Source of the DNA: Pelecanus crispus
Taxonomy: Eukaryota > Chordata > Aves > Pelecaniformes > Pelecanidae
Assembly: GCF_030463565.1 (NCBI RefSeq)
Contig: NC_134643.1
Location: forward strand, 1,684,001 to 1,748,000
Length of the DNA stretch: 64,000 nt
Reading direction: 5' to 3'
This document shows, piece after piece, positions 11,834 through 20,284 of the stretch. Position numbers and translations under genes: made by a program. The notes under the pieces are model-generated. The model was not told where the DNA came from and did no database searches. It saw only the letters and a program-made list of their open reading frames with translations. The first letter of the stretch is position 1. Each line of letters begins with the position of its first letter.

Positions 11834-12121
11834 AAGCTCTGGCCGGTGCTCAGGATGAGCGCTGCTGCAGCTGGGAATGGCCAGGATGGGGGGGTTCTTG
11901 GGGTGATCCCCAATAGGGTGTGAGTCCGGGGGGGGGTTCTGGGGGGCACCAGTTCCCCTTTGGGTGGCTGCTGGGTGGAGCCTTTGGGGAGGGGTGGAGC
12001 TTGTGTGGGTGTGGCCTATTGGGAGGGGTGGGGCTTGGGAAGGATGCTCCACCCCTGCCCCCCCCCCCCGGACAGGGCCCCATTGCTGATCCAGTTATGG
12101 GGGTTAAGCCCAGCATTGAGG

Positions 12122-12530
12122 GGATGGACGGATGGACAGACAGCCTGGTAGATGGATCAAAGGCTGGTTGGATGGACAGACGGATGGACAGACAGCTTGG
12201 TAGATGGATCAAAGGCTGGTTGGACGGACAGACGGATGGACAGACAGCTTGGTAGATGGATCAAAGGCTGGTTGGACAGATGGACAGACGGATAGAAGGA
12301 CAGACTGGCAGATGGATCAATGGCTGGTTGGATTGATGGATGGACAGATAGATGGACAGACTGATGGATGGATGGCCAGCCAGCCAGACTGGTAGATGGA
12401 GCAATGGCTGGCTGCCTGGACAGACAGACAGATGGGTGGACAGCTGTATGGGTACATGGATGGTTCAGTGGCTGGACAGACAGACAGAGGGATGGATGGA
12501 TGGATGGACAGATAATGGTTGGGTGGCTGG
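12122..12530. repeat. Minisatellite, 52-bp unit decaying into GATG/GACA simple repeat
   Basis: The landmark GGTAGATGGATCAAAGG starts at 12147, 12199 and 12251, exactly 52 bp apart, and recurs in diverged form near 12305 and 12390. Between landmarks the unit is made of GATGGACAGACG-like tetramer steps. The right end becomes plain GATG/GACA repeat. The open frames on both strands over this region are repeat artefacts. Confidence 0.93.
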
Positions 12531-12533
12531 ATG

Positions 12534-12599
12534 ATAATGTTTGGACTCAATGATCTTAAAGGTCTTTTCCAACCTAAACGATTCACTGATTCTATGAAT
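12534..12599 (+). mobile_element. CR1 LINE 3'-end fragment embedded in minisatellite
   Basis: About 65 bp reading TTGGACTCAATGATCTTAAA, then GGTCTTTTCCAACCTAAACG and a TGATTCTATGA tail, the standard CR1 3' terminus. The GACAGACGG repeat resumes at once after the tail, so the insertion is inside, or has been overgrown by, the minisatellite. Confidence 0.88.
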
Positions 12600-13512
12600 G
12601 GACAGACGGAGGTTTGCTAGCTGGATGACCAGACGGATGGATGAATGACCAGACAGACACTCGGACAGCCTGTGCCCCAACCCCTCACCTACCCCGGGAG
12701 GGCGATGGGGACCCCCGGCCGGCCAGCCCCACCCCCCGGCACAGGGAGGATGAGTTGAGCGTGCAGCCTAATCCAGCGTGATCCAATCTCCACGGGCTTA
12801 CGCCGAAAGCCCCGTAATCACCCAGCGCTGCCCTACATATCCCGGCCAGATGCCCCGGGGGTGATGGGGGGCGGTGAGGGGGGGATGTGCGCAGCCCCCC
12901 ACCCCCCCAACTTGTCAGCCCAGAGCTGCCCCTTCCCAGGCTATCCCCTGACCCCCCCAAAAGCTGTCACCACCCTTCCTGCACCCAGGGACAGGCAGGG
13001 GACACGTGGCAGCTGCCCCTGCAAGCTGCTTCACCGGTGCCTCAGTTTCCCACCCCCTTCCCAGAAACTGGGGGCTGGGTCGGGGCCGGATCCAGAGCCT
13101 GGGGGCAGGAGCCGGCCACCTAATCCCTGCCCACAGCTTCCCTGCCCGCATCGCGGGGCGGATCAGCCCTGAACACCCAAAGTCACGCAGGGACACGTGG
13201 CCGCGCTGCTCCAATGACCGGTATCCAGCAGGTCCCTGTCCCCGCCCCATGGAGACACCCTGGGATGCTGGACCCCCTCCTTGTGGGGGGCCTCACCATC
13301 ACCATGCCCCCCCACCGTGTGTGCACAGACACCCCACCGCATCCCCCCCAAATCCATACTGGGTGGAGCAGGACCACATGAGCACCCTCCCAGCCCAGCA
13401 GCAGGGCCCTGGGTGGGTGGGTGGTGGGCGGCGGGGGGGGGGGGAGGGGGGATGCGCAGGGTGCCCGGCTGCACCCATGGATGCCAGGGGCCCGTGTCCG
13501 CGGCGGTTCCCC
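12600..13512. other. GC-rich sequence downstream of miR-182, with TAATCC elements
   Basis: There is no gene. After the tail of the minisatellite (to about 12662) comes unique GC-rich DNA. It includes TAATCC at 12769-12774 and 13121-13126 and TAATCA at 12815-12820, all K50-homeodomain (OTX/CRX) type cores. A 13-nt G run lies at 13433-13443. The plus-strand open frame 13006-14100 runs through the microRNA hairpins and a poly(A) run and is rejected as coding. Confidence 0.4.
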
Positions 13513-13593
13513 GGGGCTGTAGTTGGCAAGTCTAGAACCACCGGATCCTGCTACCGCACCAGTGTGAGTTCTACCATTGCCAAAGGCAGCCCC
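13513..13593 (-). ncRNA. MIR182: miR-182 precursor hairpin
   Basis: The 5p arm (13561-13584, minus strand) begins TTTGGCAATGGTAGAACTCA and is identical to human miR-182-5p over all 24 bases as I know it. The 3p arm (13520-13540) begins TGGTTCTAGACTTGCC and matches miR-182-3p. The stem is closed by a perfect GGGGCTG/CAGCCCC helix at both ends. Seed TTGGCAA is shared in part with miR-96 (TTGGCAC). The product acts in Argonaute complexes to repress mRNAs, notably in photoreceptors and hair cells. It is the last hairpin of the cluster in transcription order and lies only about 480 bp from the miR-96 hairpin, far closer than the ~4 kb in human. Confidence 0.98.
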
Positions 13594-13683
13594 AGGGCCG
13601 GGCACCACTGGCACCGGTCTCAGCAGCCAGGCACGGGGGACGGGGTGGGAGACACGAGGGCCACAGTTGCCAGGCCTGGAAAG

Positions 13684-13685
<2 letters not shown>

Positions 13686-13714
<29 letters not shown>
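13686..13714. repeat. 29-nt poly(A) run between miR-182 and miR-96
   Basis: An uninterrupted A run on the plus strand would be a U29 tract in the minus-strand primary microRNA transcript. Length is uncertain because such runs are prone to sequencing error. Confidence 0.9.
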
Positions 13715-13721
<7 letters not shown>

Positions 13722-14077
13722 CATCCAGCCAGAAAACCCCACGTGCAGCGCCAGCAGATTCCCCTTATGGGGATGCTTGGCTCAACCTGGGGGAGACGCC
13801 ACCACCGTGGTCCAGGAGAGGACAAGGAGGGGGTCCCATCCTGCTCGTGATGGCCACCACGGGGCCGAGTTGCCTCCATGGGCTGGACACCATGCTGGGA
13901 TGGACTTCCCCTCAATGGCACCATGGATGGCGTGTGATGGTCACCCCTCCATCACTCCAGCAATTTTGGGTGGTTTCCACCTTCCCAACTCAGCAGCATC
14001 ACCCCCCTCTGCTGAAACCACCTCCCCAGCACGGACGCTCAGCTGTCCCCCACCCTGGCGCTGCTCTCTCCACCTTC

Positions 14078-14150
14078 TCCCATATTGGCACTACACATAA
14101 TTGCTCAAAAGCTACAAATAAAAGCAAAAATGTGCTAGTGCCAAAACGGG
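14078..14150 (-). ncRNA. MIR96: miR-96 precursor hairpin
   Basis: The 5p arm at 14123-14145 on the minus strand starts TTTGGCACTAGCACATTTTT and equals vertebrate miR-96-5p, including the seed TTGGCAC in which point mutations are known to cause hearing loss in human and mouse. The 3p arm at 14081-14102 starts AATTATGTGTAGTGCC; it differs from the human star strand as I remember it (AATCATGTGCAGTGCC) at two positions, both keeping pairing (G-U or A-U). The base of the stem is CCC/GGG. It sits about 40 bp downstream of the miR-183 hairpin. Confidence 0.98.
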
Positions 14151-14190
14151 CCAGGCGACGTCGGCGACGGCCCCGCGGGGCTCGCGGGTC

Positions 14191-14279
14191 TTTCTCTGCT
14201 CTGTTTATGGCCCTATGGTAATTCACTGACCGCGGGGTTGCACAGTGAATTCTACCAGTGCCATACACAGAACAGGAGT
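14191..14279 (-). ncRNA. MIR183: miR-183 precursor hairpin
   Basis: The 5p arm at 14244-14265 (minus) starts TATGGCACTGGTAGAATTCA, identical to vertebrate miR-183-5p. The 3p arm at 14205-14226 starts GTGAATTACCATAGGGCC; it is very close to the human star strand. The lower stem pairs CTGTTCTGTGT with ACAGAGCAG-type sequence and the loop is a short CAACCCCGCGG. It is the first hairpin of the cluster in transcription order. miR-183, -96 and -182 are sequence-related paralogues that act together in differentiation and upkeep of mechanosensory and photoreceptor cells. Confidence 0.98.
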
Positions 14280-14650
14280 AGCGAGCTCGCAACCTCCTTT
14301 TTTTTTTTCTCCTTAATTTCCCCCCAAATCTTCTGTAAGTGGGAGCCAAACACCCCCAGCCCAGCCTCGAAACAGCAATGGAAAAAAAAAAAAAAAATGG
14401 GAATAAATTATTATCGACAGGTAAAAATGCTTCGGAAACCACCAGTTTCTCCGGGGACGATGGGGAAAATCCGGTCCCCACCTCGGCTGGTTGAGCACCA
14501 GGAAGTTTTGGGGATGTGCCGCGGCGGGATGGAGCCAAGGCGATGCCGGGACCTGGTGTTGGAAGCCATTTCCCAGCTGCCACCTTTGCAGGCATCTCGG
14601 CCCCAGGTCTGCAGGGAGCGAACGCTGCTGGATGCCTGCGATCCCCCCAC
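14280..14650. other. Sequence just upstream of miR-183
   Basis: There is no gene. A T run at 14298-14309 and an A run at 14383-14397 flank unique DNA; the rest is moderately GC-rich and would be transcribed as part of the primary microRNA. Confidence 0.4.
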
Positions 14651-15087
14651 CCTGGGTGGCTGCAAGCCCCCAAAATGGTCACAAATCCCTGGATGGCTGC
14701 AAAACCCCCCAAAAGCTTGCAACCCCCCTAATAATTGGTTGCAATGCCCTCAAAAGGTTGCAGCCTGCCTGGATGGTTGCAGACCCTCCAAAAGGTTGCA
14801 ACTCCCCTCAGGATGGCTGCGACCCTCCCTGTCCCCGCTCCTGCGTGGCTGCAAAGCATCCAGCTGGCTGCAAAACCTCCAAAATGTTGCGAACCCCAAC
14901 CCCCAAAAAAAGCTTGCACACCTCCCTGCCCCGGATGGCTGCAAACCCAGCACAAGGTTGCAAAGCCCCAGATGGCTGGAAACCTCCTAATTCGTTGCAA
15001 ACACCCCCACCCAAATGGTTGCAAGCCCCCTGGATGGCTGCAACCCCCCCCCCAAAATATTGCAAACTCCCCTAATGGTTGCAACGC

Positions 15088-15118
<31 letters not shown>

Positions 15119-15600
15119 AAAAAGGTTGCAAATACCCTGGATGGCTGCAAACCCCCTACAAGGTTGAAAATCCCATGGATGGATGCAGGACCACACCACC
15201 CCCCCACCCCCCCCCCCAAAAAGGTTGCAACCTTCTGGATGTCTGCAAACCCCCTGGATGGTCACAGACCCTTCAAATGGTTGCAACCCCCCCCAAAAAA
15301 AAAGTTGCAAACCCACCCAAAAAAAGTTGCAACCCCCCCCCCGGATGGCTGCAAACCCTCCAAAAGCTTGCAAACCCTCGATGGTTGCAGCCCCTCCAAA
15401 TATTGCAGACCCCCTAAAAATGGTTGCAACTCTGCTGGATGGCTGCAAACCCCGCCAAAACCATTGCAACCCCTCCCCTCAAAAGGTTGCAGACCCTCCG
15501 AAAGGTTGCAGACTCGCTGGATGGCTGCAAACTGCACCCCCCAAAAGCTTGCAAACCCCCCCCGGGATGGCTGCAAAACCCCCCGCCCCGGGTGGCTGTG
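14651..15600. repeat. ~950-bp minisatellite of GGATGGCTGCAAACCCC / AAAAGGTTGCAA units
   Basis: Several dozen diverged copies of a ~15-20 bp unit with the core G(G/C)TTGCAA-C(n)-A(n) alternate with copies reading GGATGGCTGCAAACC. The plus strand is extremely poor in G outside the cores and contains runs of C up to 22 nt (15087-15108), followed by 15 A. Long open frames on both strands (for example 14735-15601 plus, 15262-16038 minus) result from the repeat and are not genes. The array lies 0.4-1.3 kb upstream of the miR-183 hairpin within the inferred primary transcript. Confidence 0.95.
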
Positions 15601-15667
15601 AACCCCTCGGCAGGGCCACGCTCGGCCGTGCCAAGCGGCCATGGCGGCGGCGGCGGCGGAGGAAGGC

Positions 15668-15683
15668 ACAAAGTCTCCTTTGT
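15668..15683. promoter_or_regulatory. Inverted SOX site pair ACAAAG-N4-CTTTGT
   Basis: A perfect palindrome with a 4-bp spacer has the head-to-head geometry typical of SOXE (SOX8/9/10) dimer sites. It lies about 1.4 kb upstream of miR-183. Binding is not shown by sequence alone. Confidence 0.4.
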
Positions 15684-16310
15684 GTCGGCGAAGCCGAGGC
15701 CCCGATGAGCTGAGCGGCCCCGGGGTGAGCTCGGGGGTGCCCCGGATCCGGCAGCGGGAGCTGACCCCCCGCCTCGAGGACGCAGCCACCGACCCCTCGC
15801 CCGCCATCCGGCCTCGAATTTGGAGCCGAAAACGAGCAGCGGCGCTGGTTCCGTTCAACCTTCCCCATGATTTGGGGAGGGCTGGGCATGAAGGGGTTAA
15901 CGCCGGTGGGGGACAGGCGTGTGCCCCCCATCCGCACCCGCCTTTCGGGCTCCAAAAAGCCCTCTCCCCGCAGCAAAGCACCCCAAAAGCCTGGCGAAGC
16001 CCCCCCAAAGCCCCGCGGCGCTCAGCCAAGCAGCCCAAAGGGAAGGGAAGCCCCCCAAGGCCGCAGCGCCGTCCTCACCTGGGGGACATCACCCCGGCGC
16101 TGCGGTGGCTTGGGGACACGGCTCCCCGGGGGGCCGCGGGCGAGGCCGAGCCCACCGCCATCCTTGGCGTGACTTTGAAAGCGACGGCTTCGCCTAATCC
16201 CTGCCGTCGGCCGGCCCGCGTGGCCCCGGCACCGCTCCAGGCAGGATGTGGCCCTTCCCCGCCGACCCCCTGCGCCCCGACGCCCGCGGGTGCTGCATCC
16301 CACCCGGCTT

Positions 16311-16331
16311 GGTGGTGGTGGTGGTGGTGGT
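16311..16331. repeat. (GGT)7 microsatellite
   Basis: Seven GGT triplets occur in tandem within the CpG-rich segment. Confidence 0.9.
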
Positions 16332-16904
16332 GGGGGCAGCTTTGGGGGTGCCCCCCCCTTGTCCCCGTCCCCTTGCCTCCGCCCAAGGCCACTGCGGCAG
16401 CCCAGGGCCCGGCCGGCCCCGGGGCTGAGCCTGCCCCTCTGCAGAGCCGCCGCACCCCGGCTCATGACGTTGGGAGCTGCCGCATTGCGGATGCTGCCCT
16501 CCCCGGGGCCCCCCCCCGGCCCCGCTCCCGGCAGCCCCCCTCCAAGGGCTCCGGCGGGCTCTGCCGCAAGGCCCGAGACCTTCGGTGCAGGGGCGCGGGG
16601 GGTCCCCCCGGTCCCCGAGCACCATTTAGGGGCCCAGCGGTGCCAAAACCCATCCCCAACCCCAAAGGCCATCGGCGTCACCCGGGGATGCTCGTGGCAC
16701 CGGCAAAACCAAGCCGGCGCTCGGCCGCCGCTGCGCCAGGGGACGGGGACCGCGGTGGCTCGGGGCCGCGGCCGCTGCCGATGTCTTCCCCGCCGTGGGG
16801 TGCGGTAGGGGTGGGGCGCCCGCCCGTGCTCGACGCCCCAATTCGCGCGGCCGCTGGTTCCCCCTCCGTGGGCATCACCAGCGGGCGGCTGGGGAGAGCC
16901 CAGG

Positions 16905-17670
16905 TGGGGATGGGACGGGGATTGGGATGGGATGGGGATGGGGATGGGGATGGGGATGAGGATGGGATTGGGATGGGGATGAGGACAAGGAGGGGAAGGA
17001 GACGGGGACAGGGACAGAGACAGGGATGGGGATGGGAATTGGGATGGGATGGGGATGGGATGGGGATGGGGATGGGGATGGGGATGAGGACAAGGACAAG
17101 GAGGGGAAGGAGATGGGGATGGGGACAGAGACAGGGATGGGGATGGGAATGGGGATGGGATTGGGATGGGGATGGGGATGGGGATGAGGACAAGGACAAG
17201 GAGGGGAAGGAGATGGGGTCAGGGACAGAGACAGGGATGGGGATAGAGATGGGGACGGAGACAGAGATGGGAATGGAAATGGGGACAGGGATGCAGACAG
17301 GGATGGGAATGGGGATGGAATGGAAACGGGATAGGGATGGAGACAGGAAAGGGTACAGAGACAGACACAGGGTTGGGGATAAAGATGGGGATAGGGATGG
17401 AGACAGGGATGGAGACAGGGATGGAGACGGGGACGGAGATGGGGACGGGGGTGGAGATGGCGACAGCGGAGACAGGAATGGGGTTGGAGATGCGGACAGA
17501 GATGGGAATAAAAATGGGGACGGAGATGGAGACGGGAATGGGGACAGAGACAGGGATGGAGATGGAATTTAGGTGGGAATGCAGTCAGGGACAGAGACGG
17601 AGACAAGGATGGGGCTTGGGATGGGGACGGGGATGGAGACGGAGATGGGGACAGGGACGGGGACAGGGAC
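16905..17670. repeat. Hexamer satellite (GGGGAT / GGGACA)n, ~770 bp
   Basis: The segment is built almost wholly from GGGGAT, GGGACA and GAGGAC-type hexamers, with higher-order blocks of about 90-110 bp (the block with GAGGACAAGGAGGGGAAGG recurs near 16978, 17085 and 17187). The plus strand is G-rich with many runs of four G at 6-bp spacing, ideal for quadruplex formation. The hexamer period keeps frames open, which explains the long repetitive frames on both strands. Confidence 0.95.
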
Positions 17671-18140
17671 AGCGCTGGAGCTGCCGTGTGCAGCCCGGAG
17701 CCCCGTTTCGGGGCTAAAACCAGGCGGATTTGTGCCGGAGGCACGCGCCATGGCTGCACCGGCTGCCCCAGCGCCTGGGGAACCCCACCCCCACCCCACA
17801 GCATCCCCCAGCCCGGGGGCAGGACCCCTCCCTGCCCCCCTGACTGAGGTTTTGGTGTCCCCAAGCAGGGCTGGGGACACACGCCTGACCCTCCCCGGGG
17901 GTCCCTCCACCCTCCGCAGCCCCGGACGGAGGTGAGGGGCGGACTTGGGGTACTTAACCCAGGGGTTGGGGGGCACGGACACCACCCCCCCCCCAAAGCA
18001 GCACCCCTCCCAGGCTGGGGGGTCCCCCTCAGCTGGGCTTTCGTTACGGTCACTATTTGGTGACACCAGAGCTGCCATTGGGGCTGCAAAGTGGTGACAC
18101 ATCGCACTGGGGGGGTGGGAGGGGGCACCCCTCAACCCCA
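17671..18140. other. GC-rich unique sequence
   Basis: No gene is recognised. The region is C-rich and unique, part of the inferred intron of the microRNA host transcript. A C run is at 17986-17994. Confidence 0.35.
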
Positions 18141-18514
18141 AAATACCCCCCCCCTCAGGCCGAGGGGCGGCTGTGGGCGATGGGGCTGGACCCCCATTTC
18201 GTTGTCACCCGCTTCGCCCCGGTGGGATGTGATCGCTGCGGACCCCCCCCCCACCCCGACAGCAAAGGTTTGGGGGGACCCCGGGAGGAGCGGGGGGCGC
18301 TGGGAGGGGGGGAGAAGGGCTCAGCCCGATTTGGGGGGGGGGGACAGCTCACGTCGAGGAAAGGCGGGGAGAAGGGGGGGACATGCCGCCACGGGATCCT
18401 GCGTGGGGGGAACGGAGGGAAGGGGGTGACCAAGGGCGAGGGGGGGGTCCCTGAGCCCCGGGGGGGGCCCAACCGGACCCGATCCCCCCCCGGGGGCCAG
18501 GGCGGCCGCACTTA

Positions 18515-18516
18515 CC
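18515..18516 (-). other. Candidate 5' splice site CAGAG|GTAAG
   Basis: An eight-of-nine match to the donor consensus on the minus strand, inside the CpG island; exon side is above 18516. Confidence 0.4.
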
Positions 18517-18888
18517 TCTGCTCCGGGCGCTGCCTCGGCTCCGGGCGGCCCAAAGCGGGACCCGACGGGGCGGGGGGGGTTTAGGGGGGTCACCCCGGGG
18601 TTGGTGAGGGGACGACGACGGACACGGGGACCCCGCCCCGGGGGGGTGGGGGTGTCCCCCACCGCCGCCCCGGCGCTCGCCCAAGTGGCGAGGAGCAGCG
18701 GCGGCAGCGGCCTTAGCCCGGCCGGGGGGACCCCCCCTGCGGCTCCCAATTGGCCCAGGTGCCCCGGAAGGTGGAGCCGGGTCCGGGGCGGGGGGGGGTG
18801 GGGGGGGGGCCGGGCTCACCTTGGGCCACCCCCCCACCCATCCACCCACCCCCGTATCCCACCCCTTGGGCCGCCCCGCCGGGGCTTA

Positions 18889-18890
18889 CC
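18889..18890 (-). other. Candidate 5' splice site GCCG|GTAAG
   Basis: A good donor on the minus strand. With a start near 19165 it would define a first exon of about 275 nt. Confidence 0.4.
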
Positions 18891-19191
18891 GGCAGCGGAG
18901 GGTCCCCCAGTTACCCCGGGGGGGCTGATGGTGGGACCCCCCCAGTGCCTCCCTCCCAGCGCAAGAGGAGGAAGCTCCTAAAACACCCCCCCCCCCCCCC
19001 CCACCACCACCTCTTTCTCCCGGCCCTTAATGGGGGTGGGAAGGCAGCGCCCCGCCCATCACCGCGGCCTCGGGGCGGGCGGCTCCGTCCCGGCGGCGGG
19101 CAGGGAGCTGGGAGCCGGGGCGGGGGGGGGCGGGAAGGTTGAGCCCCAACAGGCTTTCCCCCCTTTTTTTTTGTTTTTGGGGGGGGTGGCT

Positions 19192-19198
19192 TTTTATA
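19192..19198 (-). promoter_or_regulatory. TATA box TATAAAA
   Basis: The minus strand reads CTTATAAAAAGCC, a textbook TATA box in an otherwise GC-only region, preceded upstream by GC-box-like GGGGCCGCCCCG-type sequence. It predicts a start near 19160-19170. Confidence 0.5.
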
Positions 19199-19460
19199 AG
19201 CGGGCCCGGCCCGCCCCGGGGCCGCCGTCGGGGCCGCTCACCGGCTGTCGGATACCGGACACCGGCGGGAGCCCGGCCCCGCACCTGAGCCCCCCCCGCC
19301 GCCGCCGATCCGGTTTCCCACCCCCCCCTTTTCCTCGTGGAAAGGACGGAAAATGATCCCGACCCCCCCCACACACCCAGGACCGCAACCCGAGAGGGGC
19401 CGCCGCGCCCGCAGCTGCCGCCCCGAGGGGACGGGGATGGGCGGGGGGCACGACCCCCGC

Positions 19461-19609
19461 TGCTGGTTGCGTGGATGGGGGGGTGGGGGGGTGATGGCCA
19501 CGGAGAGGGGGTGGCAATGGGTCCCCGGTTGGCCCCAGGGGGATGGAGGGGTCGCCCCCCGCCGCCTTGCCCCCGCTCTGGAGCCACGGGGATGGCTTGC
19601 AGCGGTGCC
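19461..19609. other. GC-rich flank of the CpG island
   Basis: G-rich unique sequence upstream of the TATA box on the minus strand; nothing further is recognised. Confidence 0.3.
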
Positions 19610-19736
19610 CCCCCCCTTAAAACTACATAACTACACCCCGCCCTAAAATTACCCCCCCCCTTGAAATTACATCCCTTCTCCCCTAAAATTATATCACCTC
19701 CCCCAAATCACCCCCTCAAAATTAAATCCCCCCCCA
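19610..19736. repeat. Degenerate CCCTAAAATTACA tandem repeat
   Basis: Five or six diverged copies of a ~20-25 bp unit (C run, then TAAAATTACA or TTGAAATTACA) are arranged in tandem. Confidence 0.75.
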
Positions 19737-19820
19737 ATCCCATGCAAACACCCAATGCACAGATGCAAAATATATATAAAAGTATAGAGATATATGGGGG
19801 GGGTGTCACTACAGGGGACA

Positions 19821-19856
19821 CCCCCCCCCCCCAAAAAAAAAAAAAAAAAAAAAAAA
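19821..19856. repeat. C12-A24 homopolymer junction
   Basis: Twelve C followed directly by twenty-four A. A similar C-run/A-run junction (C22-A15) occurs at 15087-15123. Confidence 0.9.
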
Positions 19857-20284
19857 GGTGTCTGTGCAGCACTGGGCTCCAGTGCCGCAAACCAGCCCGA
19901 CCAGTTTGGGGCCAGGCTGCCCGCTGGGACCGGGATCGGGTTGCCGCAGGCCGCAGGGCTGGAGGGTGGGAGAAGCTGGTCGGTGCCTCCTGGATTTTTT
20001 TTTTGGGGGGGGGCCAAACCCCTTGGGAAGAGGCGTTTTGCGGCTGTGAAGCACGGGGGGGGGGTGGTGGGGAGCAGCCCCCCAAGAGAGGTTGGGGGGA
20101 AGCAGGAAGAGAGGGCTGGGCTGGGGTGAGGGTGCTGGATTTTGGGGGGGGTCACCCAGGATGGTGCTGAGCTCGGCTCCGTGCTGGGGATGGGGATGTG
20201 CTGGGGACACTGGTGGCTGTGGCACCCAGGGGGGTGCTGGAGAAAGGAGGGACACTGGGTGGTTCCCCAGGATGCATCCCAAAC
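19857..20284. other. Unique GC-rich spacer
   Basis: No gene or clear repeat is seen between the homopolymer and the next minisatellite. Confidence 0.35.

Larger units (their letters stand above)
15601..16890. promoter_or_regulatory. CpG-rich unique segment upstream of miR-183, possible alternative promoter/enhancer
   Basis: This is non-repetitive DNA of very high GC with many CG dinucleotides, flanked by two minisatellites. It contains an inverted SOX motif pair (15668-15683), a TAATCCC at 16195-16201 and a GGT-triplet run at 16311-16331. An ATG in a good Kozak context (GCCATGGCGG at 15638) starts an open frame of 643 codons, but this runs on into hexamer repeat and has no recognisable domain. 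I treat the segment as a CpG island in or near the microRNA transcript. Promoter activity is inference only. Confidence 0.45.
11105..19165 (-). ncRNA. Inferred primary transcript (host lncRNA) of the miR-183/96/182 cluster
   Basis: All three hairpins are on the minus strand and in vertebrates are processed from one polycistronic transcript. The window offers a coherent unit for it. A TATAAAA at 19192-19198 lies within a CpG island. GTAAG donors follow at 18889 and 18515. The hairpins lie at 14.28-13.51 kb. A terminal exon with a ~50-nt pyrimidine tract, CAG acceptor and AATAAA sits at 11.2-11.1 kb. In this model the microRNAs sit in an intron of a spliced noncoding RNA about 8 kb long. Start and end are estimates, internal exons are unknown, and an unspliced or differently started transcript is possible. 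Expression would be expected in sensory epithelia such as retina and inner ear, where the cluster is known to act. Confidence 0.5.
18141..19460 (-). promoter_or_regulatory. CpG island, inferred promoter of the miR-183 cluster transcript
   Basis: This is 1.3 kb of extremely GC-rich DNA with dense CG dinucleotides and many G/C homopolymers. On the minus strand it holds a consensus TATA box (19192-19198) and three GT donors in good context: CTGCCG|GTAAG at 18890/18889, CAGAG|GTAAG at 18516/18515 and CAAGGTGAG near 18815. It lies 4-5 kb upstream of miR-183, a distance similar to the CpG-island promoter described for the mammalian cluster. The orientation could be bidirectional; no matching plus-strand gene is seen. 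Confidence 0.5.

Noticed and set aside
13006..14100. 364-codon plus-strand open frame
   Set aside because: It runs antisense through the miR-182 hairpin and a 29-nt A run (giving a lysine string) and has no recognisable domain.
14735..15601. Long plus-strand frame in the Gly/Cys/Lys-Pro-rich pattern, and its minus-strand shadows
   Set aside because: It is produced by translation of the minisatellite; several frames are open at once, as expected of repeats.
16875..18128. 417-codon minus-strand frame rich in Pro-His-Ser
   Set aside because: It is the complement of the GGGGAT hexamer array, which lacks stops in several frames.
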